Source: Protea cynaroides
Taxonomy: Eukaryota > Streptophyta > Magnoliopsida > Proteales > Proteaceae
Assembly (NCBI GenBank): GCA_028583415.1
Contig: CM053268.1
Span: forward strand, 20,073,923 to 20,137,922
Reading direction: 5' to 3'
Length of the DNA: 64,000 nt
Shown: positions 46,430 to 60,341 of the stretch, piece after piece
Position numbering within the stretch: the first letter of the stretch is position 1
Layout of the letters: each line of letters starts with the position of its first letter
Position numbers and translations under genes: made by a program
Notes under the pieces: generated by a model
The model's database searches: none
Seen by the model: the letters and a program-made list of their open reading frames with translations, nothing else
What the model was told of the DNA's origin: nothing

Positions 46430-47050
46430 AATTAAATTTTGATTATTTGATTCATTTAATTTTGAACATTATTTTGATCATTTGATTCATGTAATTTTGG
46501 CCATTGATCTTAGAATTTTAATGAATTGAATATGGACCATTGATTTAGAATTTTAATGAGTTGAATATGGACCATTGATATGGAATTTTCATGTGATTAA
46601 ATTATGGTCTTTGATCTTAAGCCATTGATTGATAAATTTGATCCCTTAGATGATAATATTTTATTTGGATCATATGAACAAATATGGACCATTGGATGTT
46701 GGTTCTAATTCTGAAGCATTGGATGACATAAAGATGTGATTTTAAGCAATATGAACCATTAGATCTTGATCATGAGTGTCTTAAAGCAATCTGAACGGTT
46801 AGATTACCATCAATAGTGATTTATACCGTTAAATTTTTCATCATGAGTGTTTTTAGATGCACTGACATGTTTGGATGCTCATTGTAATATTTAGATGCTC
46901 AATGGTATGTTTAGATGCTCACTGACATGTTTGGATGTTTGTTGCCATGTTTAGATGCTCACTGACATGTTTAGATACTCACTGTCATGTTTGGATGCTC
47001 GTTGCCATGTTTAAATGCTCAGTGCCATATTAGGTCTTGCCATGCTTAGA
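46430..47050 (+). repeat. Short-unit repeats: GACCATTGAT words and 27-bp units
   Basis: 46440-46830 repeats ACCATTGAT/GATTTAGAATTTTAATGA words. 46850-47030 repeats ATGTTTGGATGCTCACTG(A/T)C with a period near 27 bp (about seven copies). 47391-47515 repeats CTAAACCTA(A)GAATAGGTT. Non-coding. Confidence 0.75.
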
Positions 47051-49458
47051 AGATAGCATACTAGATCATGCCATATTTAAAGGATGTTTAACAATCTTAC
47101 TGTATGTGAATTTCTTGCCATAAATGTTTTATATATCATATTTAGATAGAATATTCTATTTTTGCCAATAACTTACTTTCTGCTGCACCCTAGTTGAACT
47201 GTCATATCTGTACACCTAGCAAACATATTAGGTATGGAGACGTGCATTTAGGCACCCACATTCTTGGGAAGGGCATAATGGGAATAATAAAAACCTTAAT
47301 AAAGAAAAAAAAAATGCTTTGCCAAACTTTCCAAAATTAGAGCTCAAGTTCAAAAGGGTAATTCAGGATGATTTTGCCCCTCAGTAAACCCTAAACCTAG
47401 AATAGGTTATAAACCCTAAACCTAAGAATAGGTTTCAAACCCTAAACCTAAGAATAGGTTCTCAATCCTAAACCTAGAATAGGTTCTCAATCATTAACCT
47501 AGAACAGGTTATTCTGCCCGAACTACGTGGATTCTGATTCGTAGGGCAAACCTTAGGATACATAGGCCATTTGGGAGAATCCCAAATTCGGATCTATACC
47601 TTAGTCCACTCGAACTATCCATAGATCCACTAGGATATCCACCCATCATTTCGAACTACGTGGATTCTGATTCCTAGGGCAAACCTTATGTAAGAACCGT
47701 ACTTTGAAAACCCGGTCTAATCTATGGTTTTATATGATGACAGGTTTCCCAATCATAACCGGATCGGAAGGTGAAGTCGGGTGACGAACCACTCAATTTT
47801 CAGGTATGAGAACCTACGAAAAAATGTATAAATCTCATACCGGTCTCACTATACCGGTTGCGATTAGTGCAACCGGTATGTGCAACCAGTATGGGTATAC
47901 CGGTCTGACTATACCGATCTGAGTGACTCAGACCGGTATGTAGTCAGACCGGTATGTGCCATCGGTATGTCTAGTTTCGGCTGGAGACGGACTCCAGCGG
48001 ATCCCTCACTCCGATTTGAAACTTGGAAAGTTTCCAATTGCGGGAAACCTTCCTATGAACGGCCTCCCACTATTAATAGAGACATTAGCACTCCTTCTGA
48101 TCCTTCTCAAAACCCTAGCCGTCTGGAGGAGAGCTGAGAAGGAGCAAGGAGGAGGAGGCCGCCCAGGAAGGAGGTTTCCGTTGGAGGAGCACGCCGCCAA
48201 TCGACAAACACCGCCGGTAAGTGCTCTATACTCTTAGTAATATTAGGATTTTGGATCGAAGCTGTGAAGCGGCGCGACGATCCAAAATCCTAGATCTTGC
48301 AATAAACCTAGTCTCTTATTTAAATCTAATACAGGTTTGATACGACGTTCTAGTCAAAACCAGAAGGCCATTAGAGTATTTAAATCTTAGAATGGGTTAG
48401 GAGAAACCCTAGAAACCAAGCCAATGACCAATGGGAAAGGGAGATCCAAGATCGAGTTCTCAGATCTAATCCGCAGAACAAACTGGTTGGACACAAGGTC
48501 CGACGGTGTGGGCCTGCGGTGTATATCGGAGGCACATACCGGTCTCACATATGTGCAATCGGTATATACCGCAACCGGTATACATACCGGTGGCACATAC
48601 ACATCTCACTCCCCTAAGACCGGTACCTGCAACCGGTATGGCTTCCGAGCCTTGTTTGCTTGGTCTGGCAAGGTTCTGATCAACTGTGACCTTAATAAAT
48701 TAATTCTAACCTATGAATATGATTGTGTAGGACCTGTAGACAACGTGAGAATACCCTGTAATGTAGAGCGGGATTGTTATCACGCGTCAGGTAAGGGACA
48801 AGACCCAAACTCTAATTAATTAATTAACCAGTAAACTTTTGCAACTAAATTATATATGAATTTCATTGCTTGATGTCTGTGCATTTCACATGCCATGTAG
48901 TTACTTCTTCTGTTGCTATTATCTGTTCATGCATTTCATATGCTAGGATTGTTGGATGTTAGGCATGTGTATGTTTTAGTTAGTGTGTGGAATGTGAAGG
49001 GGGTGTGCCCTGGATATATCCACAACTAACACCTTTTTCGTATTGCCATCTACCTTAGCAGACTTGGTGCGAATAGGGTATCAGGGGGAGGACGTGGGAT
49101 TGTGGTTCTTCCTGCCCGCTAGACTCGAGCCCTATCTCTATGTCACAGGGAGCCGTACTGGAGTAGGGCCATTGATACTGTATTGCCATTTACGACTGGC
49201 TAGAAACGGAACCCACTTACAAGACCTTGCCAGTAGGGGTTTAGGTATTGGTACGGTGTGGGGTATCAGGGGAAGGACGTGGGATTGTGGTTCTTCCTGC
49301 CCGCCAGACTCGAGTCCTATCTCCATACCGAAGTGACTGATGTGGGGCAACAACAGTAGTGTGGTAGGTGCCTGACTGTTGGGTGTGCTCACACTCTCGT
49401 GCATGGAGGTGCGGTGGCCGCCAAACCTTACCATAGCATATTTGCAAGTTATACCTGA

Positions 49459-51732
49459 TGTAAGACCCGTATCAAACTAATCCAGTCTTACCACCTTGAA
49501 CCAGGTCTACCCATCATGGTCGAGCCAAATGGATCAACTGCGTGAGGGAGATCACGATCCCAGCTATTAAACTGACCCAAAAATACTAAAATAAGGGGGA
49601 GGGTCGCATACCCAGCAAGGCCGGGTCGGACCCCCCCAGTATAAAATTCAGACCCTGAGTTTTTAACCGGGGGTCGGACATTTTAGAACTAGGGGTCGAC
49701 GGGATCTCCGACCCCCTCATCAACCCCCAGTCTACCGACAGAAACCGTGAATTAGGAACTTTCCTAATTTCAATGGGATTCTTTCCTAGTCTCAATGGGA
49801 CTTATTTTGGGAGTTTCTACTCTATAAATAGGACGTCCCTAAGCCTCTTTCACTCCTTTTAGAACCCTAATTGGATTGAGAGAAAGAGAATAAAAGGAGA
49901 AGAGAAAGAGAAGAGAAGGAAAGTGGAGAAAAAGATCAAAGAGAATGCTTCAGAGAAACAAGCCTAATTCTCAGGTATGGATACTATCTCCATGTAATTC
50001 TACAGACCTTAGAATAGATAGTGAAGAGGATGTGATCTAGGAGAAACCTAAATCATCCATCCATGGTTAGATTTTCATGGAAAACCATGAGGGAGATCAT
50101 AAAAACCATGTAAGTGAATAAACTATGGTTCTAAGCCATGGAACATGTATGTAATGGATTGTAGAAGCAAGCCATAAGACCCAAACACGAAGGAATGGAC
50201 TGTAAGATGAAAATTCGACTAAACCCACAGAGGATCGCACAGGGGGTCGATGGCCAATCGACCCTACCAGACCCTAACAATCGACCCCCAGTGTTCGGGA
50301 AGTCCAGAATCTGGGTGGTAGCACCCAGGATCGATGGAACCTCCGACCCTGGCATCAACCCCCAATTAACAGCATGGTTTTTAAAATCAGAATTAATTCT
50401 AATTAAATTTCATCAACTTGATTAGGTCTTCTAGTGATATAATATTAATATTTAGTTGATTCTTAAAGCTTGAAAGAGGATCTACGATCAAGCAAAGGTG
50501 AGGGAACAAGACCTAAACTAATTGGTTAATAATAAACTGTTTTATTCTTGAGTGCAATGCCATGATTGATTCTATGCGTGTATGCTTATTATGTGCATTC
50601 AACATGTCATCCAATATTTTTATTATTACTGTTCATACATATTTAAATTATTGTTTATAACATGATGATGATGATGATGATAGGAATAGGCATGTGGATG
50701 TATGTGTGTGGTTGGTGTGCTAGATGCAAGCGAGTATCAGGGGGGGTGTCATAGGCCGGGCCTCAGCACTCTAGCTCTATCTCTAACTCATGTCTTTTCC
50801 ACTGACATCGTCGTATCGCCATTACCTTAGCAGAACTATTACATCGTAGGGTATGAGGGGAGGTGGTCTCGGACCGTGTAGTCTCTGACTCTGCCGGGGG
50901 GCCTTAGCCCTATCTCTATGGACGTATTGAGGGATGCTGGGGTGAGGCCTTGGATACACTATTTGGCATTAGGATTGGTTAGTTGCGAGCCCAGTTTGCG
51001 AGCCCTCGCCAGCAGGGGCTTACGTGTTGGTATGGGCAACTGGTACAACAATAAACGTAACCTTTGGGTGTACATTGTCCATGGTTGGTGCATGTGGGAC
51101 GACAATAAGCGTTACCTTTGGGCGGCTTCACACACTCGTGTATAAAGGTGCGGCACCAATAAACGTAACCTTTGGCCACCTATCCTTTCTATAGCACATT
51201 GCAAACTTATTTACCAGACCAAAGAAATGAATTGTATGCATGCATATGTTTGTTGCATTGTTTTGTTTGCTCACTGAGCCATGATGTGTGCTCACCCTCT
51301 CGACGTCGAATATTTTTAGTTGATGATGCAGGTACCACTGTAGAATATTTTATGAGTGTTTCGGTGTGCGTGCGTATTGCTGCAATGGAAGCTGAAGACT
51401 TAGTGGATACCATGACCCCTCATGCGAGTGCAACTCATGCGTATTCAATTAGATTTTAATTTGAATTATTAAAGGAATGTAATTGATATTTTATTATTTA
51501 TGTTTCAGTTGATACAACAATAACTTGATATTTTAATTATGATTATTACAGTTAGAGTTCTCAGTTCAATTACTATAAGACTTTCGCTATTGTGTATTTA
51601 TTCTGATTATGGTTGTGGATGTGTATGGTTTTTATTTTTAATGGACAAAGCCTATTAGAGATCCTGGTTGAACCGTTGATTTATTAGCGGTTCATCACAC
51701 CGTTCTAAATGGTGCAGAATTGGGGTGTGACA
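49459..51732 (+). mobile_element. Solo LTR E, nested in D
   Basis: TGTAAGACCC at 49459 to GGGTGTGACA at 51732, 2274 bp. TATAAATA at 49823-49830; GGGTCGA clusters at 49600-49740 and 50225-50370; (GAT)n near 50660. Flanks CCTGA and CTTGG agree at only three of five positions, so the target duplication is mutated or the element recombined. Confidence 0.85.
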
Positions 51733-51816
51733 CTTGGCCTAAATTGTAATGTTATCCCATGCATATTGTATGTTGCATTGGTCTTGTACTTTACTGAGCT
51801 AAGTTGTGAGCTCACC

Positions 51817-51959
<143 letters not shown>

Positions 51960-54479
51960 TTTCAGATCTGGATGCCAGCGTACGGCATAGTTGCTGCCAT
52001 TGATACCTAGGCAGTGGAGGACGAACATGACACATCATACGAGTGCTCCTTTTGTGTTTTCCTTTAGAGGGGATTTTATTTTTGAACGATACATTGTAAT
52101 ACTTTTATTATTTAAATTTGTGAATGATGGAATAAGTTGAATAATTATTTTAAATTACTACATAGATCTCAGTTCATTTATTTATATTCCGCTGCTATGT
52201 ATTAATCTCTGATTATGTTTGACTGCTTGGGAATGATTGGTTGACACGGTCTATTGAGATCCTGGTGTGAACTGTGGTTTAGAGCCGGTTCACTCATACT
52301 TCTGGTTCAGTCGAAATTGGGGTGTGACACCTTAGGATACGTAGGCTATTTGAGAGAAACCTAAATTCGGATCCAAACCTTAGTCCACTTGGATTATTCA
52401 TAGATCCACTAGGATATTTACCCATATTTTGACCCAAATAGGGTTATCTAGCCCGAACTACGTGGATTCTGATTCCTAGGACAAACCCTAGGATACGTAG
52501 GCCATTTGGGAGAAACCCAAATTTGGATCCAAACCTTAGTCCACTTTGACTATCCATAGATCCACTAGGATATTTACCCACATTTTAACCCAAATAGGAT
52601 TACCCATAGATCCACTTGGACTATCTATCAGTCCACATGGACTATCCAGACCCTAACCCATAGGGTTTCTCAACCTTTCAAGCATAAACTTCAATTTAAA
52701 CAATGAACTTAATCAAGCACAAGCATAAATCACATCCATAAACTTTAATCACACCTGAACTACGATGGTAAACCTGATTTTCAGAATAATTCCGTAAAAC
52801 GTAAGCAATCTGATGGATACAAATTCGATTCAATGATATCAAACCACTTGGTTTGGTTCGGTTTAACAGATAAAGTCTAGCATAGGAAAGGTATAGGAGA
52901 CCGATTTTGATCGAACGGTTTGGGTGCCTAACCCCTTCCCATAACCGTAACCTGACGCTTACCCAATCTCTGATGGACCAGAAATCCAATCTAAGGGTCA
53001 TGAGTCAATCGAAGTTTTACCTTAGGGTGAGATTTCACATTTCTAAGGTCCTAGACCTTAATCTAGGTGGTGACTTCCAAGAATTCCATCTTTGTCCTCA
53101 CAGTGGCAACTTCACTGGGCATATAAACGTCAAATTTCTAAATGAAAACTTTCCTTGTGTGAATTGGATGCTAGCTCTTAGGATACTCTATTTATGCTTG
53201 TATCATATTGTTTTGGGGGGAATGGGTTCAGTCACACATTTGTGCGAGTAGCCGAACCGGGTCCCATGCATATGGGGTAGCCCGCTAGGCGAAACACACA
53301 ACCTTGGCTTGTACTTTGTGAGACCACGACTGGCGAGCATCCTCTAACGAGTATTTCTTGGGTCTACCTAGGAATGCGTTATGCTACTCCACGTCATTTG
53401 ATTCTTGCAACATGGTATATAATGGGATTGGGGGTCCATTATTCATCGTGCATTCGGTGATAGGTTATCCCATCCTTGTCAAGGTGGCCTTTTCTGTCCT
53501 AACCCAGATTGTAGCCCAATGTTTGTTATTTTTGGTTCATCCCTGAACCGACCCGGTAAAATCTGCTTAACCATGACATCCATGTTCGAGACGTCGAAGT
53601 TCTGCCTGTTTTTGTCCTCGATTGGTCAACATGTTAGAATCTACACGATGAGCATCTTGAACTCTCACCCATTGGGAGTATGAGGTATGTATACACCTGT
53701 TCTACATCATAGTAGACGGTCACTATACACCCTCTATTAAGTAAGCTCGATGTGTCGAATCTCTCATTGTTAACATGTTGATTTCAAAAAACGAACAGAA
53801 AATCCCTGTCAAGACATAGATACCATGGTCAAGAAGAAATTTACTAGTTTGTTCATCTATGAACCGCTTTTGCTAACCATCCCTAATAAGGACAATGGAT
53901 TAATATATCCATTTCTCATCGAATTCGGTAATCCAATTGGCCAGACCTTGGTACCACTGATTATCTATTTTGGAATCACGCGGTCCCAAGACTGAACACA
54001 TGACTTAACCAGATTCAACTAAATTGACTCGGATAATGTTTACCCAATCACCCTTATGAGGGAGCTAACTTTTTTTTGTTAAGTCATCTTTGGTTGTGCA
54101 TATGACTTCTTCCATTCCTCTAGATGTGTAGAATCTTGATATTTCTCCATTGGGTTTCAATGCCTTTGGAAAAGAAAATCAAACTGCAACCATATCCACC
54201 CTTTTTAGGGTGAGAGGCCCCTACAACTAGGGAATTGTCTTGATCTCCCACCTTGAGATCCATCCATGTTATCTTTCTAAATGAATCAATGGAAGCCATA
54301 AATCTAGATCTTGATTGAACAACAAATTTTGTAAGAAATGAGGCAACTAGATTTGGGAACACAATCAGTAACTCAGTCAATCTGGTCCAATAGAGCATTC
54401 AGTTTAGGCAGCGACAAGCACCTATACCTGAAAAAGGTTTACAATATTCCCGTATAGTTAGTCCTTGGGCTTACTAAAA

Positions 54480-55440
54480 CATCATATTCAATTCATCTCA
54501 AAATCAATGTCAGATTTAGCCCCTAGGCAAATCCAATCATTGTTCTCAATATACCTCAGAATTAAGGAAAGATTCAGCCCCTAGGCAAATCCAATCACTA
54601 TTCTCAATGTACCTCAGAATTAAGGAAAGATTCAACCCCTAGGCAAATCCAATCATAGTTCTCAATGTACCTCAGAATTAAGGAAAGATTCAGCCCCTCG
54701 GAAAATCCAATCACTATTCTCAATGTACCTCAGAATCAAGGAAAGATTCAGCCTCTAGGAAAATCTAATAGTTCTCAATGTACCTCAGAATTAAGGAAAG
54801 ATTCAGTCCCTAGGTAAATCCAATCATAGTTCTCAATGTACCTCAGAATTATGGAAAGATTCAGCCCCTAGGCAAATCCAATCACTATTCTCAATGTACC
54901 TCAGAATTAAGGAAAAATTCAGCCCCTAGGCAAATCCAATCACCGTTCTCGATTCACCTCTGAATTAAGGAAATATTCAGCCCCTAGGCAAATCCAAGTA
55001 TTGTTCCCTATTCACCTTTGAATTAAGGAAAGATTCAGCCCTAGGAAAATCCAATCATTGTTCCCTATGCACCTTAGAATTAAGGAAAGTTTCAGCCCCT
55101 AGGCAGGTCCAATAATCATTTCTATTCATCTAGAATTAAGAAAAGATTTAGTCCCTAGGCAGATTCAATCACATCCAGTTCATCTCAGAATCAAAGTTCA
55201 ACCACCATTTCGGTTCATCTCAACGAAGAAAGGTTCAGCCCCTAGGCAGGTCCAATCATCATTTCTATTCATCCAAATTAAGGAAAGATTCAGTCCCTAG
55301 GCAGATTCAATTACATCCAGTTCATCTCAGAATCAAAGAAATATTTAGCCCCAGATTTAACCACCATTTCTGGTTCATCTCAGAACTGAAGAAAGGTTTA
55401 ACCCCAACGCAGGTTCGATCATCACCTCCTAGATCATGTT
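54480..55440 (+). repeat. 58-bp tandem array
   Basis: About 15 units of TTCTCAATGTACCTCAGAAT then TAAGGAAAGATTCAGCCCCT then AGGCAAATCCAATCA. Period near 58 bp in the first half, with more divergent copies (TTCATCTCAGAATCAAAG) towards the right. Confidence 0.9.
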
Positions 55441-56400
55441 AAAATGGCAGAGGCATTCGGTCCCTAGGCTTTTTTCACCCTTTACCTCTTGTTTAGGTTC
55501 CGGTTCATGTCAAAACTAGGCAAAGTTCCTTTCATATGAATTTAATTAGCCATTAGGCTTATCCAACCATCAACTCTGGTTAGGGTTCTGATTCATGTCC
55601 GAACTAGGAAAAGTTTCATTCATCTGAATTCAATTAGCCACTAGGCTTATCCAACCATCAACTTTGGTTAGGGTTCTACTTCATGTTGGAACTAAGAAGA
55701 GTTCCATTATCTGACCATCAACTTTGGTTAGGGTTCTGATTCATGTTGGAACTAAGAAGAGTTCCATTATCCGACCATCAACTTTGGTTAGGGTTTTGAT
55801 TCATGATGGAACTAAGAAGAGTTCCATTGGCCAATCATCAACTTTGGTTAGGGTTCTGATTCATGTTGGAACTAAGAAAAGTTCCATTCATCTGAATTCA
55901 TTAGCCACTAGGCTTATCCAACCATCAACTTTGGTTAGGGTTCTGATTCATGTTGGAACTAAGATGAGTCCCATTCATCTGAATTCATTTAGCCACTAGG
56001 CTTATCCAACCATCAACTGTGGTTCATGTTCTGATTCATCTGAATTCAATTAGCCACTAGGCTGGTCTAACCATAAACTTTGGTTCAGGTTCTGATTCAT
56101 GTTGGAATTAAGAAGAGTCCCATTCATCTGAATTCGATTAGCCACTAGGCTTATCCAACCATCAACTGTGGTTCAGGATCTGATTCATGTTGGAACTAAA
56201 AAGAGTTCCATTCATTTGAATTTAACTAGCCCTTAGGCTTGTCCAACCGTCAACTCCTATTCAGGTTTCAATTCATGTTGGAACTAAGAAAGGTTCCATT
56301 CATATGAACTCAATGTGAGCATGAGTTATCCTCTAGGCTTGTTCGACCATTACCTCTGGTCCATGTTCCATTTCATGAAGGAATCGAAGATAATTTTAGT
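55440..56400 (+). repeat. 60-100 bp tandem array
   Basis: Units contain CCATCAACTTTGGTTAGGGT, TCTGATTCATGTTGGAACTA, AGAAGAGTTCCATT, with or without an extra ATCTGAATTCATTAGCCACT-AGGCTTATCCAA module, giving short and long unit forms. The open frame at 55724-55999 is this array translated, not a gene. Confidence 0.9.
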
Positions 56401-56439
56401 CATTTCAACTCAATTAATCTATCATCTCTACCAATTAGA

Positions 56440-56830
56440 ATCCAATCCATGATTGTCATCCTTGGCCTCTATCAATCGGAGCCCAACTCAAGCAATCCTT
56501 GCCTCTAGCAATTAGAGCCCAATCCATGACTGTCAATCTTGATCTCTATCAATCAGAGATCAATTCAAAGTCAATCTTGATCTCTATCAATCAGAGACCA
56601 ATTCAAAGTCAATCTTGATCTCTATCAATCAGAGACCAATTCAAAGTCAATCTTGATCTCTATCAATCAGAGACCAATTCAAAGTCAATCTTGATCTCTA
56701 TCAATCAGAGACCAATTCAAAGTCAATCTTGATCTCTATAAATCAGAGACCAATTCAAAGTCAATCTTGTCTCTATCAATCGGAGACCGATTCAAAATCA
56801 ATCTCTGGCTCTATCAATTAGAGTCCGATC
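56440..56830 (+). repeat. 38-bp tandem array
   Basis: GTCAATCTTGATCTCTATCA followed by ATCAGAGACCAATTCAAA; at least six nearly perfect copies between 56535 and 56780, with diverged copies on both sides. High identity suggests recent expansion. Confidence 0.95.
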
Positions 56831-57119
56831 CATGTCTATCATAGCCCAGTGCTATAAGTTAGGATAGCTCGTCAGGAATGGTGAACGAGGAGCATTCCCC
56901 ATTGCTTGTCAATAAAGATTAATTCCAGATTCTGGAGTCATCAGGAAATCATGAACTTTCAGCTATGATAGTTCTATCCCATCTCGGGCATTTCTGTCCC
57001 ATTGGCCAGGGAAATGCTAGAATCCAAAGAGTTGCCCTCATATTTCTTATTATTCAAAGAGAGGAATGGAATTTTCCTAAGCAGTAGGGTAGACCAAAGA
57101 TGAGATCCAATGTGCCCCA

Positions 57120-57720
57120 GGCTAGGATAAGAACCAGAATGGTCCAATGATGAAACCCTTAACCCATAAACTGGGGCATGAACCAGATTGAACTTGGACC
57201 CAAATTGAGTGTGGTCCAATGAGGAAAGCCATTGACCCCTGAACTGGGGCATGAACCGGATTGAGTTTGGGCCTAAATTGGGTATGGTTCAATGAGAAAA
57301 TCCCTTGAGCCCTAAGTGGGCATGAACCGGATTGACCTTGGACCTAAATTGGGTATGGTTCAATGAGTAAAGTCATGAGCCCTAAGCTGGTCATGAACCA
57401 GATTGACCTTGGACCCAAATTGAGTGTGGTCTAATGAGGAAAGTCATTATGCCCTAAACTGGGGCATGGATCAAATTGACCTTAGACCCAAATTGAGAGT
57501 GGTCTAATGAAAAAAATCCATTGAAGCCCCCTAAGCTGAGACATAAACTAGTCTAATCTTGGACTCAAAATGGTGTAATGCAATGGCAATACCCCTTGCT
57601 CCCCAAGCTGGGGCATAGGCTAGAATGATTATGAACTCAACTAAAAATGGTCCATTGATGAATCCACTGAACCCCAAACTGGGGCATGAACCAGAGTAAC
57701 CTTGAGCTTAAAAAGTAATA
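57120..57720 (+). repeat. About 70-bp tandem array
   Basis: Units contain GGGGCATGAACC(A/G)GATTGA, CTTGGACC(C/T)AAATTG and GTGTGGTCCAATGAGGAAA. Copies begin near 57178, 57250, 57310 and 57380 and become diverged after 57540. Confidence 0.85.
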
Positions 57721-58003
57721 GTCCGGTTTTGAATGGATCCCAAACTGAGAAAAAACAAGGTAAGAATTGTATGGAACCCTGAAAGGTAGGCATCTTGCAC
57801 CTATTGATAGAAGGGAATGATGAATCCTACTGTTAGAGGTCTGAAGGAAGATTTATTCCTACAACAACTGAAGGTGGTCGTCGAAGGCGTTATACCCAAC
57901 TGGAGCCGCCTGGACGAACTAGTTGTTTCAACTTTCTATTATCGGTATTCGATAGGTCATCCATGTCTGGGTCCAAGATTGAAATGCTTGTTGACAAGTC
58001 TAG

Positions 58004-60336
58004 TGTAAGACCCGTATCGAACTAACCGGTCTTACCACCTTGTACCAAGTCTACCCATCATGGTCGAGCCAAATGGACCAAGTGCGTGAAGAAAATAGCG
58101 AAACTAGGTACTAAACTTACCCAAAAATAGTAAATTGGAGGGCAGGGTCGCATACCTAGATAGGCAGGGTCGACCCCCCCTCACTAAGAAGTCAGACCCC
58201 TGATATTTTAACTGGGGCTCAGACAACTTAGAACTGTAGGTCGATGGGATCTCCGACCCCCTCATCGACCCCCTATTTGCCGACAGAAACCGTAAATAGG
58301 AAACTTTCTAAATTGTAATGGGATTCCTTCCTAATCTCAATGAGACTTATTTTGGGAGATTCTACTCTATAAATAAGACGTCCTTATTCCTCTTTCACTC
58401 CTTTTGAAACTCTAATTGAAAGTGAGAGAAAGAAAAGCAAAGAAGAAGATAAGGAAAGTTGGAGAAGAAGACCTAAGTGAAGAATTCAGAGAAATCTCTT
58501 AATCTCAACAAACCTAAGGTATGAGCACGTTCCCATTGATGATCTAAGACCTTAGAATAGTTCATGAAGAGGGTATGGTCTACGAGAAACCCAAATTATA
58601 CATCCATGGGAAGATTTCAATGAAATCCATGGAGAAATCATGGTAGGCAAAGTAAGGAAGAAACCTAGGGTTCTAAGCCATAGAACAAGCATAGAATGGA
58701 TTGTGGAAGTAAGCCATAGGACCCAAACATGAAAGAATGGACTTTAGAATGATAATTTCGACTCAACCCACGGGGGGTCGCATGTGGGGTCGATTGGGAA
58801 TCGACCCTACCAGACCACAGGATCAACCCCCAGTATTCGGGAAGTCCAGGAAAGGGGTGGTCGCACCCAGGGTCGATTGAACATCCGACCCTGGCATCGA
58901 TCCTACCCTGGGGGTCACAGTAAACTGCTACCCTACCTGCGACCCACCCTGCAACCCGTGCTTAAAAACAAGTCTAAAAGTGTCAGAATGACTTTTAACC
59001 AAAATCTATCGACTTGTTAGGTTTTTCTATTGATATAAAAGTGATTTTAAAGCTTGAAAGAGGATCAACACTCAAGCAAAGGTGAGGGAACAAGACCTAA
59101 GCTAATTGGCTAATAATAAACTGTTTTTATTTTCTTGAGTCCAATGCCATGACTGATCCTATGCGTGTATTCTTGTAATGTACATCCAACATGTCATCCA
59201 ATATTCCTGCTATTAATGTTCATGCATATTTAATTCTATTTTGTTTATAACATGATGATGATGATGATGATGCTAGGAATAGACATGTGAATGTATGTGT
59301 GTGGTTAGTGTGCTTGATGCGAGTGGAGTATCAGGGGGGAAATGTGACATTGTAGTTCAGCCTGGTCATTAGACTCTAGCTCTATCTCTACTCAAGTCTT
59401 GTCCACTGACATTGTCGTATCGCCATTACCTTAGCAGAACTATTACGTCGTAGGGTATCAGGGGAGGTGGTCTCGGACCGTGTAGTCTTCGACTCTTCCC
59501 GGGGACCTTAGCTCTATCTCTATGGACGTATTGAGGGATGCTGGGGTGAGGCCATAGGTACACTATTTGACATTAAGATTGGTTAGTTGCGAGCCCAGTT
59601 TGCAAGCCCTCGCCAGCAGGGGCTTACGTGTTGGTATGGGTAGAGTATCAGGGGAAGTGTGATACGGTGTGGTCCTATTCACTTGAGCTCTATCTCTATT
59701 CCATAATGGGTGCATGTGGGACGACAATAAACGTTAACCTTTGGGCGGATTCACATACTCGTGTATAAAGGTGAGGCGACCACCGAACCTTTCTATAGCA
59801 CATTGCAAACTTATAAACCATACCACAGATATGAATTGAATGCATGCATATGTTTGTTGCATTGTTTTGTTTGCTCACTGAGCCGTGATGTGTGCTCACC
59901 CTTTCGACATCAATTATTTTTAGTTGATGATGCAGGTACCACGGTGGAAGACTATATGAATGCTTCTGCGTATGGACACGTTGCTACGATGGAAGCTGAA
60001 GACTTAGTGGAAACACATGACTCCTCATGCGAGTACAACTCATGCGTTTTCGATTAGATTTTCATTTGAATTATTAAGGAAATGTAATTGATATTTTATT
60101 TACTTATGTCTCGGTTGATATAACATAACTTGATATTTTATTATTGATTATCACAGTTAGATTCCTCAGTTCATTTATTATTAAGACTTCCACTATTGTG
60201 TATTTATTCTGATTATGGTTGTGGATGTGTATGGTTTAGTTTACATGGACACAACCTATTAGAGATCCTGGTTGAACCGTTGATTTATTAGCGGTTCATC
60301 ACACCATTTTGAATAGTGCGGAATTGGGGTGTGACA
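58004..60336 (+). mobile_element. Solo LTR F
   Basis: TGTAAGACCC at 58004 to GGGTGTGACA at 60336, 2333 bp, with perfect duplication TCTAG (57999-58003, 60337-60341). TATAAATA at 58378-58385, GGGTCGA clusters at 58145-58275 and 58765-58950, (GAT)n near 59250. No internal region. Confidence 0.95.
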
Positions 60337-60341
60337 TCTAG

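Noticed and set aside
53825..53995. 56-codon ORF as the gag start of the Ogre-like element
   Set aside because: No gag motif was recognised and the frame is not continued beyond its stop; mentioned only within the internal region.
55724..55999. Repeat protein of 91 residues
   Set aside because: The array unit length allows an open frame; neighbouring units break it, and no domain is recognised.
54480..57720. CRISPR-like array
   Set aside because: Units are contiguous degenerate tandem repeats without unique spacers, in plant DNA.
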